Under the pieces are notes generated by a model that worked only from the letters and a program-made list of their open reading frames with translations, had not been told where the DNA came from and made no database searches. The position numbers were made by a program, and so were the translations under genes. DNA of 64,000 nt from UBA3839 sp963627995 (GTDB lineage: Bacteria > Bacteroidota > Bacteroidia > Bacteroidales > Bacteroidaceae): contig CAVGCV010000004.1 of assembly GCA_963627995.1 (NCBI GenBank), positions 62,001-126,000 of the forward strand. The letters run 5' to 3'. Numbering within the stretch: position 1 is the stretch's first letter; each line of letters starts with the position of its first letter. Of this stretch, positions 39,501-46,458 are shown in pieces.

Positions 39501-40019
39501 GTCTACGACGTGGAGCTCGACTGCCGCACCTCTGCCGGCAACAACGCGCAGAACGCCGACGGCGTCTGGGACAAGCACATCTACGCCATTGGCGACGACG
39601 GGCAGAAGCTGATGTCGCCGTTCGCCGAGGGAGGCTGGGGCGTGCACACCTGCGTCGTGAAGAACGTGGTCGTCACCAACGGCACGCTCCGCTTCGGCGC
39701 GATTGAGAACTACCAGTCGGGCGCGAACGACAAGGACGGCGACGACGGCGAGAAGGTGAGGACCAACTGGAACACCAACACGTTCGTGCAGAACGCGCGC
39801 CTCTTCCTCGTCAAGCCCGCCGAGGGATTCGACTACGCCAAGGCTGCCGAGGAGCTCGCCGACGCCATCACGCTGGCCGACGCCGAGGCGAACGCCGTCG
39901 CGCGCGAGTACTACAGCGTCAGCGGCGCGCGCATCGCCGCCCCGCAGCGCGGCGTCACCATCGTGAGGCTGCGGGCTGCCGACGGCTCGACCGTGACGAA
40001 GAAGATTCTCGTGAAGTAA
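36528..40019 (+). CDS. Large modular secreted protein (CBM-like, Ig-like and helical FIVAR-like regions) with sorting-like tail
   Basis: A 1163-residue protein starting at the ATG at 36528 (signal peptide MNTRLLLLTLGLSATGLAAQA); the frame is open further upstream but there it is promoter DNA. In order: a CBM4/9-like jelly roll (about 25-245, with GEYALLVQNANDFQG); beta-strand linkers; an SbsA/Ig-like domain (about 360-465, FTYNKKIDITTASAVLS); a second jelly roll (about 475-680); helical FIVAR-like segments (about 685-900, AAVEAARAALDEAGDEDYDG); and a third jelly roll (about 930-1110). The final 40 residues (YYSVSGARIAAPQRG, ending TVTKKILVK) resemble a T9SS-type C-terminus. No catalytic site was recognised. 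A cell-surface glycan-binding or adhesin role is inferred. The next gene, an acetylesterase, follows after 92 bp. Confidence 0.7.
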   Translation: MNTRLLLLTLGLSATGLAAQAQEVLRIGFEASETKGQYATADDPEQAGFFADHINLQAGDVWDEAGTDAHSGEYALLVQNANDFQGNTWHRGFKIRNVALEPGTSYRVSYWVKADATYMMADGTSGNTSVKNSLSIGIENVEAPIVSQEGKEYYYNYTRGMTGEWRHIKNVVFFTDKATQDAYFDNYNKNTYEDEEGNTKYYAEGMTGFPEKYFITINLYNPGTYALDDIVLEKATVAGADFNDCAVRIDFGYPTNLADLAKAAGGSVSFDPSVVTVRVNGAEQKPDYVEGKADGKLYAFFETLVLESTDKVEVDFAGDSRILYSGASRPSTDIESEMAVLPFSAEAADFADDIEEIPDAWSAPKLLSTVPENESFEISSADLKQVTFTYNKKIDITTASAVLSSNGMQTDLTGGISVAGDGMTLVVPVSDLADGEYVLTVSGVASAYGETATEDQTVSFQVGADSDDTTSEDVYVSDFASEMTGGIPAGWITYNEAGFHIYGFNDEDRTDQFNYNWGGTPGGGGSRLYSGFSGDFEKAMYWGTRGTTEGYASYGAQVSDWILPDGSIDPAMPDNIALYLEPRKYQVSFLMAAWKGEPTFNFTLEDLEGNVYARFNDITAAPNVNGVQGEVTGSVKCSTDFTVDKAGYYVLKFTAAEAAWQEYLLANVKLITMPSKAAYYKGKLAAAVEAARAALDEAGDEDYDGDTKTALTGKIAAAEAGGFTAPSAVMAAIDELNALAEAMKTRVANVDAYNVAVLEYADADTYDGTKYANTDLYAAAAAVYGQYGSVNPSTLSDADLAAATPLIVSAAAKMKNVKSVTDVLTWRIYKGTQTANTLADKDEEGNVTGGIDQAVIDQANSAITDDYEVADRVNAANRLRLYQLIAAGNGTIDEKYMTTLTDDQTSDEVTKGIELTGLVKNPKFYTMALENNPADNTTFPGWLVDQNADGGTNLHYNGTAPTADCPASNVMANNWLADYDLYQVVENVPAGVYDVELDCRTSAGNNAQNADGVWDKHIYAIGDDGQKLMSPFAEGGWGVHTCVVKNVVVTNGTLRFGAIENYQSGANDKDGDDGEKVRTNWNTNTFVQNARLFLVKPAEGFDYAKAAEELADAITLADAEANAVAREYYSVSGARIAAPQRGVTIVRLRAADGSTVTKKILVK

Positions 40020-40048
40020 GCCCGCAGGGGCCTACGGAACATTCGCGG

Positions 40049-40078
40049 AGGTGGGGTCTCACCCGAGGCCCCGCCTCT
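40049..40078 (+). terminator. Terminator-like hairpin after the modular protein gene
   Basis: GAGGTGGGG (40049-40057) pairs with CCCCGCCTC (40070-40078) around a 12-base loop with a single G-T pair. It is followed only by TTCG rather than a long T-run, so termination may be partial and the acetylesterase could still be co-transcribed. Confidence 0.4.
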
Positions 40079-40111
40079 TCGTATTCAGCAACAAAAAACA
40101 CAGGAAAGACA

Positions 40112-42034
40112 ATGAACAGAAAGTTTGCACTGGCATGGGCGCTGCTCCTCCTCGCCGCCAGCGCGGGCGCGCAGCCGCGCCTGCCGGGATTCTTCTCCGA
40201 CGGCATGGTGCTGCAGCGCGGTGCCAAGATTCCCGTGTGGGGCTGGGCGTCGCCCGGCGAGGCGGTGGCCGTCACGCTCAACGGAAAGCGCGCCGCCACC
40301 ACGGCCGACGCGCAGGGACGCTGGCAGGTGGCCCTGCCCCGGCAGCGCGCCGGCGGACCGCACGAGCTGGCCGTCGTGGGCGAGAAGGGCAGCGTCAGGC
40401 TGCGCGACGTCCTCGTCGGCGATGTCTACCTCTGCTCGGGGCAGTCGAACATGGAGCTCCCCGTCAGCCGCTGCATGGACGCGGTGGGCGACAAGGTGCG
40501 CAACTACGCCAACGCCAGCGTGCGCTACACGAAGCTCCCCCAGCAGTTCAACTACATCCGTCCCAACGACGACGCGCGCGCCACGCCCTGGAAGGCCGTC
40601 ACGCCTGCCACCTGCGGTGAGATGGGGGCGGTCGCCTATTTCCTCGGGCGCTGCCTGCAGGAGGCGGCCCGCGTGCCCATCGGCATCATCAACTCCTCGG
40701 TGGGCGGCACGCGCGTGGAGTGCTGGATGCCGCGCGCCACGCTCGCCGCGTTCCCCGAGTACGCCGACGAGCTGAAGAGCCGGAAGTACAGCCAGGAGAA
40801 CTGGGTGGACTCCGTGCGACGCCTCGAGGCGCGGCGCGGCAACGAATGGGAGCGGCAGATGGCCGCCGCCGACACCGTCGCGCCGCGCTGGCGCACGCCC
40901 GGCTACGACTTCTCGCGCTGGGCAGAGGTCGATGTGTTCTCCGACTGGGCGCGCGGCCGCCACGGCTCGTTCTGGTTCCGGCAGGAACTGTCCCTCACGC
41001 GCGGGCAGATTGCCGCCGCCGGCGACAACGCCATCCTGCGCCTGGGCGCGATGAAGGACGCCGACTCGGTGTTCGTCAATGGCCGCTTCGTGGGCTACAC
41101 CGCCTATGAGTACCCGCCCCGCATCTACACCGTTCCGGCCTCCGTCCTGCGCGAGGGCAGGAACGACATCGTGGTGCGCCTGGTGGCGCAGTCGGGACGC
41201 GCCAGCTTCACGCGCGGCAAGGACTACCGGCTCGAGCTGGGCGGCGACACCATTGCCATCGGCCGCGAGTGGCGCATGTGCCAGGGCAGCGACATGCCGC
41301 CGAAGCCCGGCAGCACCTACTTCGTCGATACGCCCACGGGGCTCTACAACGCCATGATCGCGCCCCTGCGCAACTTCCCCATCAGCGGCGCCGTATGGTA
41401 CCAGGGCGAGTCGAACACCGCGCACCCCGAGCGCTACGCGCCCCTCCTCAAGGCCATGGTCGGCGCGTGGCGGCGGCAGTTCGGCAGCGACTTCCCCGTG
41501 GTCGTGGTGCAGCTGGCCAACTACATGCAGCGCCACGGCCAGCCCCACGAGTCGGGCTGGTGCGGCATCCGCCAGGCGCAGCTCGCCGCCTCCGAGCAGC
41601 TCGGGAACGCGGCCATCGCCACGGCGGTGGACTTGGGCGAGTGGAACGACATCCATCCGCAGCGCAAGGACGAGCTGGGCCGCCGCGCGGCGTTGCAGCT
41701 GCGCCGCCTCGTCTACGGCGAGAAGTCGCTGGTGGCCGAGGGCCCGCACCCCGTGTCGGCGGCGGCGAGGAACGGCGAGGTCGTCGTCCGCTTCGCGAAG
41801 GCCACGGGGCGCATCCGCCCGTCGGCCTCGCTCGCGGGCTTCGCTGTGGCCGGCGCTGACGGGCGCTATGCGTGGGCCGAGGCGCGCACCACGGGCGACC
41901 ATGAGGTGACGCTCCGCGTGCCGCAGGGCATGGCCGCCGCCTCCGTGCGCTACGCCTGGGACGACGATCCCGTGCTCTCCCTCTACAACACCGACGGGCT
42001 TCCGTCGCCCACGTTCCAGCTTCCCGTAGAATAG
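40112..42034 (+). CDS. Sialate O-acetylesterase-like SGNH esterase with jelly-roll insertion
   Basis: A 640-residue protein with signal peptide (MNRKFALAWALLLLAASAGA). The SGNH hydrolase begins after an N-terminal beta domain and shows the nucleophile block SGQSNMELP (Ser112), GGTRVECWMP and YQGESNT, and the distal catalytic pair NDIHP (Asp513, His515). Between about residues 265 and 375 a GH2-like jelly roll is inserted (GSFWFRQELSL, NDIVVRLVAQ), an architecture shared with xylan-acetyl or CE20-type enzymes as well as sialate O-acetylesterases. It removes acetyl groups from sugars; xylan is plausible given the nearby GH67, but sialic acid or other glycans cannot be excluded. It is transcribed with or just after the modular protein gene, and a very strong hairpin follows its stop. 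Confidence 0.82.
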   Translation: MNRKFALAWALLLLAASAGAQPRLPGFFSDGMVLQRGAKIPVWGWASPGEAVAVTLNGKRAATTADAQGRWQVALPRQRAGGPHELAVVGEKGSVRLRDVLVGDVYLCSGQSNMELPVSRCMDAVGDKVRNYANASVRYTKLPQQFNYIRPNDDARATPWKAVTPATCGEMGAVAYFLGRCLQEAARVPIGIINSSVGGTRVECWMPRATLAAFPEYADELKSRKYSQENWVDSVRRLEARRGNEWERQMAAADTVAPRWRTPGYDFSRWAEVDVFSDWARGRHGSFWFRQELSLTRGQIAAAGDNAILRLGAMKDADSVFVNGRFVGYTAYEYPPRIYTVPASVLREGRNDIVVRLVAQSGRASFTRGKDYRLELGGDTIAIGREWRMCQGSDMPPKPGSTYFVDTPTGLYNAMIAPLRNFPISGAVWYQGESNTAHPERYAPLLKAMVGAWRRQFGSDFPVVVVQLANYMQRHGQPHESGWCGIRQAQLAASEQLGNAAIATAVDLGEWNDIHPQRKDELGRRAALQLRRLVYGEKSLVAEGPHPVSAAARNGEVVVRFAKATGRIRPSASLAGFAVAGADGRYAWAEARTTGDHEVTLRVPQGMAAASVRYAWDDDPVLSLYNTDGLPSPTFQLPVE

Positions 42035-42064
42035 CCGCCGCGCGCTCGCCGCGCGGCACAATGC

Positions 42065-42114
42065 AGCGGGGTCCGGAAACACAGGCGCAATGCCTGGCGT
42101 TTCCGGACCCCGCT
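42065..42114. terminator. Strong bidirectional terminator hairpin between convergent genes
   Basis: AGCGGGGTCCGGAAAC pairs perfectly with GTTTCCGGACCCCGCT, extended by ACAGGC/GCCTGG-like pairing with a one-base bulge around a five-base loop. The stem, over 20 bp, lies between the stops of the acetylesterase (+) and the NrnA-like gene (-). It would work in either direction, although no long T-tract follows. Confidence 0.65.
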
Positions 42115-42139
42115 CCCTTCCGTCCCTGGCGGCGCGCCG

Positions 42140-43180
42140 TCAGTCGCCGCGCGTCAGCAGCTCGCGGTAGGCCTCGATGGCCTCGCGCGTCCTGGCGACC
42201 GCCTCGTCCATCGGGCAGAAGAGCCGTCCGCCGGCGGCGTTGAAGTGGCCGCCCCCGTTGAAGAAGCGCGCCGCCATCTCGTTGGCCGGGAAGTCGTCGA
42301 AGCTGCGTATCGACACGCTGATCATCGGCTTCTCCGTGTCCTCGCGCAGCGCGATGGACAGCTTCTGCCCCTTGATTTCGAGCGGAATGTTCACGATGCC
42401 CTCCGCGTCGCCCTTCAGGTACTTGAACTGCTGGAGCTCCTCGCGCGTCACCGCGTAGAAGGAGGCGTGCAGCTCGTGGCTCACCTCCAGCTTGTGCGCG
42501 AGGATGTAGCCCATCAGGCGGTAGCGGCCCTCCGTGTTCTGGTTGTACAGGTCGCGCACAATCCTGTCCTTGTCGATGCCGCGCCGCATCAGCTCCGCCA
42601 CGATGCAGAACACCTCGGGGTCGTTCGAGTTGTACGTGAACCGCCCCGTGTCGGTGCACATCCCGGCGTAGAGGTCCTCGGCGCAGTAGCGGTTGATTTG
42701 GCCGCCCGCCCCGATGGCCTCGAACACGCGGAACAGCAGCTCGCACGTGCTGCTCATCTCCGGGCGCGAGATGGTCAGGTCGCAGAAATGCGCGGGGTTC
42801 GTGTGGTGGTCGATGAGCAGCTTCTTCCCGCGGAAGAAGCCGAGCGGCACTTGCAGCTCGTCGATGCGCGAGGGCTCGTTGAAGTCGAGCCCCACGAACA
42901 GGTCGGCCATGTTGAAGAGGGCCTTCGACCGCGTCCTGTTCCTGTCGAACAGGACGATCTTGTCCGCGTCGTGCATCCATTTCAGGAAGTCGGGGAAGTA
43001 GTTGGGCACGACGACCGTCACGCTCTTGCCCCTCCGCGAGAGGTACTCGTAGAGGGCCAGGCACGAGCCGATGGCGTCGCCGTCGGGCGAGGTGTGGCAC
43101 GTCACCACCACGTTGCGGCACGTGTCGAGCATTTTCTTCAGCTTGCCGGCTTCCTCCGGCGAGAGTGTGGGTTTCAGCAT
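42140..43180 (-). CDS. nrnA: DHH-family phosphoesterase, bifunctional oligoribonuclease/PAP phosphatase type
   Basis: A 346-residue cytoplasmic protein, the usual NrnA length. It has HTSPDGDAIGS (His29, Asp33, Asp35), GLDFNEPSR with the third metal Asp, LLIDHHTNP (the DHH motif at 124-126), DTGRF, and the C-terminal DHHA1 motif GGGHFNAAGG. These bind Mn2+ and RNA ends. NrnA degrades very short RNAs (2-5 nt) and hydrolyses pAp to AMP. The ATG at 43180 is chosen because the family starts just before the first beta strand; the longer reading frame runs through the promoter region. A -7 box lies 54 bp upstream, and the oppositely oriented coiled-coil gene shares the intergenic region. Confidence 0.88.
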   Translation of the reverse strand: MLKPTLSPEEAGKLKKMLDTCRNVVVTCHTSPDGDAIGSCLALYEYLSRRGKSVTVVVPNYFPDFLKWMHDADKIVLFDRNRTRSKALFNMADLFVGLDFNEPSRIDELQVPLGFFRGKKLLIDHHTNPAHFCDLTISRPEMSSTCELLFRVFEAIGAGGQINRYCAEDLYAGMCTDTGRFTYNSNDPEVFCIVAELMRRGIDKDRIVRDLYNQNTEGRYRLMGYILAHKLEVSHELHASFYAVTREELQQFKYLKGDAEGIVNIPLEIKGQKLSIALREDTEKPMISVSIRSFDDFPANEMAARFFNGGGHFNAAGGRLFCPMDEAVARTREAIEAYRELLTRGD

Positions 43181-43234
43181 GGTTCGTGGCCCGCGTGCGC
43201 GGGGCGCGCCCCGCAGGCGGATGGTTCGAGGGCG

Positions 43235-43242
43235 CAAAGTTA
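43235..43242 (-). promoter_or_regulatory. -7 box (TAACTTTG) for the NrnA-like gene
   Basis: The minus strand reads TAACTTTG, an exact TAnnTTTG match, 54 bp before the start codon. It lies back to back with the rightward promoter at 43280-43313. Confidence 0.65.
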
Positions 43243-43279
43243 GGAAAAAACGCCCGAACACGGCGGTTTTCACAGGGCG

Positions 43280-43313
43280 TTTGTCCGTCTTTGGCGGAAA
43301 ATCCTTAATTTTG
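43280..43313 (+). promoter_or_regulatory. Promoter TTTG, 22 bp, TAATTTTG
   Basis: TTTG at 43280-43283 and TAATTTTG at 43306-43313 match the Bacteroidota -33 and -7 consensus with a slightly long 22-bp spacer. The coiled-coil protein gene begins 30 bp downstream. Confidence 0.65.
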
Positions 43314-43343
43314 CCGCAGACTAAATCACCCCTTACCCAGCCT

Positions 43344-44258
43344 ATGGAACAAAACTTCGGGCAGCCCGCGCAGCCCCGGCGCAGCCCCGCACCCTGGCGC
43401 GTGGCGGCCGTGTGCGCCGCCATCGCCCTGCTCGTGGCCGGGTGCGTCTTCCTCGCCGCCGAGCTCCTGCGCCAGCGCCAGGCCAACGCCGACCTCCAGG
43501 AGCTGGCCGAGCTCGACAAGGCCGAGATGGAAGACCAGTACCGCCAGTTCGACATCCAATACGGCGAGCTGCGCAAGCAGCTCCGCAACGACTCGCTCAT
43601 CGCGCAAATCGACGCGGAGCGCGAGCGCGCCCAGCGCCTGCTCGCCGAGCTGGAGCGGACCAAGGCCACCGACGCGCGCGAGATAACGCGCCTCAAGCGC
43701 GAAATCCAGTCGCTGCGCGCCGTCCTCAAGAGCTACATCGTGCAGGTCGACTCGCTCAACCGCGCCAACGAGACCCTGCGCGCCGAGAACACCGAGTTCC
43801 GCCAGCAGGTGAGCGACGCGAACACGCAAATCTCGCACCTCAGCTCCGAGCGGACACAGCTCCTCAACGTCGTCGACCGCGCGGCGCAGCTCGACGCCAC
43901 CGCCTTCTGGGTGCAGCCCAAGAACAAGCGCGGAAAGAACGAGAAACGGGCGAAGGACACCAAGCGCATCGCCATCGGCTTCACCATCGCCAGGAACGTC
44001 ACCGCCCAGGGCGGGCCGCGCACCCTCTACGCCCGCATCCTCAAGCCCGACAACTCCGTCTACAACCCGCAGGGGCGCTTCACCTACGAGGACAGCCAAA
44101 TCGACTACTCCGAGGCGAAGACCATCGAGTACGACGGCGAGGAGCAGAGCGTCACCGTCTACAGCGACGTGAGCGAGTTCCTCGACGCGGGCACCTACAA
44201 AATCTACGTGTTCGCCGACGGCCAGATGATCGGCTCGTCGAGCTTCACACTCCAGTAA
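43344..44258 (+). CDS. Single-pass membrane protein with periplasmic coiled coil and C-terminal beta domain
   Basis: A 304-residue protein of unknown function. It has a short proline-rich cytoplasmic N-terminus and one membrane helix (about 19-43, VAAVCAAIALLVAGCVFLAA). A long heptad-rich coiled coil follows (about 45-185, many Glu/Leu/Arg repeats such as AERERAQRLLAELER). A globular C-terminal beta domain (about 205-304) ends with YKIYVFADGQMIGSSSFTLQ. Proteins of this shape occur in many Bacteroidota, and I do not recognise a characterised one. It begins from the promoter at 43280 and is followed after 51 bp by rpe, so both are probably one transcript. A structural or signalling role at the inner membrane is possible. 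Confidence 0.75.
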   Translation: MEQNFGQPAQPRRSPAPWRVAAVCAAIALLVAGCVFLAAELLRQRQANADLQELAELDKAEMEDQYRQFDIQYGELRKQLRNDSLIAQIDAERERAQRLLAELERTKATDAREITRLKREIQSLRAVLKSYIVQVDSLNRANETLRAENTEFRQQVSDANTQISHLSSERTQLLNVVDRAAQLDATAFWVQPKNKRGKNEKRAKDTKRIAIGFTIARNVTAQGGPRTLYARILKPDNSVYNPQGRFTYEDSQIDYSEAKTIEYDGEEQSVTVYSDVSEFLDAGTYKIYVFADGQMIGSSSFTLQ

Positions 44259-44309
44259 CCGAAACACCAACAGCGCGCGTGCGCCCCGCCGCGCCCCCCG
44301 ACCCACACC

Positions 44310-44957
44310 ATGCAAATCGTATCCCCATCGCTCCTGGCGGCCGACTTCGGCCACCTCGACCGCGACATCCAGATGATCAACCGCAGCGAGGCGCAGTGGC
44401 TCCACCTCGACGTCATGGACGGCGTGTTCGTCCCGAACATCAGCTTCGGCTTCCCCGTCATCGAGGCCGTCGCGCGCCTCTGCACCAAGCTGCTCGACGT
44501 GCACCTCATGATCGAGCGGCCCGAGAAGTTCGTGCGGCAGGTGCGCGACACGGGCGCCATGATGATGAACGTCCACTACGAGGCCTGCACCCACCTCCAC
44601 CGCACCGTCCACGAAATCCACGAGGCCGGCATGCGCGCCGGCGTCACCCTCAACCCGGCCACGCCCGTCTGCCTGCTCGAGGACATCGTGCGCGACGTGG
44701 ACCTCGTGCTCCTCATGACCGTGAACCCCGGCTTCGGCGGGCAGGCCTTCATCGAGCACTCGCTCGACAAGGTGCGCGCGCTGAGGCGCATGATCGAGCG
44801 CACCGGCTCGAAGGCGCTCATCGAGGTCGACGGCGGCGTGGACGCCACGACGGCCCCGCGCCTCGCCGCCGCCGGCACGGACGTGCTCGTGGCGGGCAGC
44901 TTCGTGTTCCACGCGCCGGACCCCGAGGAGCGCATCTCCATGCTCCGCCACCTCTGA
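44310..44957 (+). CDS. rpe: Ribulose-phosphate 3-epimerase
   Basis: A 215-residue protein, exactly the family length. The (beta/alpha)8 signatures are SPSLLAADF at the start, LHLDVMDGVFVPN (His and Asp metal ligands), LDVHLMIERP (His), MTVNPGFGGQ, and IEVDGGVDATT with the catalytic Asp followed by VLVAGSFVF for phosphate binding. It interconverts ribulose 5-phosphate and xylulose 5-phosphate in the cytoplasmic pentose phosphate pathway, which also links to the use of pentoses released from glycans. It lies 51 bp after the coiled-coil gene. The next gene downstream is convergent, with an AT-rich palindrome between them. Confidence 0.96.
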   Translation: MQIVSPSLLAADFGHLDRDIQMINRSEAQWLHLDVMDGVFVPNISFGFPVIEAVARLCTKLLDVHLMIERPEKFVRQVRDTGAMMMNVHYEACTHLHRTVHEIHEAGMRAGVTLNPATPVCLLEDIVRDVDLVLLMTVNPGFGGQAFIEHSLDKVRALRRMIERTGSKALIEVDGGVDATTAPRLAAAGTDVLVAGSFVFHAPDPEERISMLRHL

Positions 44958-45060
44958 CTCCGAACGCCCCCGCCCGCCGCGGCGCGCCGCGACGCCGGCG
45001 GCGGTGCGCCAGAAATGTCCCCGCGCCGCACTGCAAGCTGGGCGGCGGCGCGCCGGGAAC

Positions 45061-45106
45061 AAATTTTCAAGTACTTGGAAAAATTTTTCCAAGTACTTGA
45101 AAATTT
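45061..45106. repeat. Perfect 46-bp AT-rich palindrome with AAGTACTT boxes
   Basis: The two 23-base arms (45061-45083 and 45084-45106) are exact reverse complements with no spacer. Each arm contains the self-complementary box CAAGTACTTG. A third AAGTACTTGGAAATTT box follows at 45113-45128. The element is AT-rich in a very GC-rich setting and lies between the convergent rpe and DUF4861 genes (271-bp gap), where a bidirectional terminator is expected. Its regularity also suggests a dispersed palindromic repeat family. Confidence 0.85.
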
Positions 45107-45228
45107 ATTTCTAAGTACTTGGAAATTTCATTGCTCCGCAGTGCCGCCTGGCCCGCGGTGCGCCGTGGCTTCGGCTCCAGTGCGCCGGCGGCGGTAAGCC
45201 ACTGCGCCCGCCTGTTCCCACCCGCGCG

Positions 45229-46458
45229 CTACGGCACTAGCTCCACCTCGGCGGGGCGGGTGAGCTGCTGCTGCCACTCGCGGGCGTGGGCGAACCATGC
45301 CCGGGCGTTGTCGAGGGCGTCGAACGTCTCCTTTGCCGCCGCGAAACTGACGTGGTAGTGGAACGACGGCAGCGGGCCGGCGCCGATGACGAAGAGGCAG
45401 TTGAGCGGGTCGGCCGTGTGCGACGCGACGTAGCGCTCGGGCACGCACACGGCAAGTCCGACGCTTTCGGCGGGGAAGCGCTCCCTCATCGCGTCGCTCG
45501 ACTGCTCGGGGTGGTCTGTGCCGTAGGTGGCGGCGAGCCCCGAGGGCAGCTGGAGCGTGGCGCAGTCGCTGCCGACGCGCTGCACGCCGGTGCAGAGGGC
45601 GGCGGGGCGGAGGGGGCGGCGCGCGGAGACGTCGACGCGGAGGTCGCGGCGGCCGGCGTAGACGGTGTAGCGCGTGGTGATGACGTTGCCGTCGGCCATG
45701 CGGTCGGTGAGCTCGGCGACGGAGCGCACGGCGCCGCTGGCCACGATGCGCATCCCGCGCGCCGCGACGCCGCGCCAGTCGCCCGGCGCGCTGCCTGTCC
45801 ACGGGCGGAGCGTGCCGCACGCGATGCTTTGCCCGGCCCAGAGCACGTCGTTGCCGAAGCCCTTGGCCTGGAGCTCGGGCGTGGCGTAGAAGTGGGACTG
45901 CGGCAGTTCGAGCCGTGCGTGTCGCTTGCCGTAGATGTCGATGTTCTGGCGGTGGTCGAAGTAGACGCGGTAGGCGGTGCGGCTGCTTTCGAGCGCCACG
46001 CCGTGGGGGTAGAGGTCGCTGAAGAGGTTGCTCGCGCCCGGGGCCTCGATGCGGGTGATGTGGGGGTGGCGGCCGCGCTTGTCGTCGAGCATCATCTCGG
46101 CGTAGGTGAGGCGCTCGGGCTGTGCCGGCAGCGTGTCGGCGGAGAGGATGAGCCGGCACGTGGCGGTTTGCCCCTTCCTGAGGCTGATGACGAAGGCCGC
46201 CTCGTCGGGCGTCCCGTCGTCGTCGAGGTCGTCGAGCTGGCACGCCAGCTCGCCCTCGTCCGTCGCGACGCGCGCCGAGCGGGGCACGAAGCCGAGCCCG
46301 TGGAGCGCGCTGAGGCTGACGACGACGGGCTCGTTGGCGCGCGCGCCGGCGGTGGGGTTGGTCACCCGCAGCCGTTGGCAGAACTCTTGTGCGTGGAGCG
46401 GCTGTGCCGCGAGGGCGCATGCGGCGATGGCGCAGCGCAGGAGGGTGGCTTGTCTCAT
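45229..46458 (-). CDS. DUF4861-family secreted protein
   Basis: A 409-residue protein with signal peptide (MRQATLLRCAIAACALAAQPLHA) and a soluble beta-rich fold. Recognisable family segments are RLRVTNPTAGARANEPV, DDKRGRHPHITRIEAPG, MADGNVITTRYTVYAG and FHYHVSFAAAKETFDAL. DUF4861 proteins are common in Bacteroidota loci and are uncharacterised as far as I know. Its ATG overlaps the stop of the upstream hydrolase gene by 4 bp (ATGA), so the two are translationally coupled. The longer frame that continues upstream is not coding. It is the last gene of the second Sus-type operon. Confidence 0.75.
   Translation of the reverse strand: MRQATLLRCAIAACALAAQPLHAQEFCQRLRVTNPTAGARANEPVVVSLSALHGLGFVPRSARVATDEGELACQLDDLDDDGTPDEAAFVISLRKGQTATCRLILSADTLPAQPERLTYAEMMLDDKRGRHPHITRIEAPGASNLFSDLYPHGVALESSRTAYRVYFDHRQNIDIYGKRHARLELPQSHFYATPELQAKGFGNDVLWAGQSIACGTLRPWTGSAPGDWRGVAARGMRIVASGAVRSVAELTDRMADGNVITTRYTVYAGRRDLRVDVSARRPLRPAALCTGVQRVGSDCATLQLPSGLAATYGTDHPEQSSDAMRERFPAESVGLAVCVPERYVASHTADPLNCLFVIGAGPLPSFHYHVSFAAAKETFDALDNARAWFAHAREWQQQLTRPAEVELVP

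Noticed and set aside
43181..43729. N-terminal extension of the NrnA-like protein
   Set aside because: It would run through two back-to-back promoters and into the opposite gene; the family starts near the ATG at 43180.
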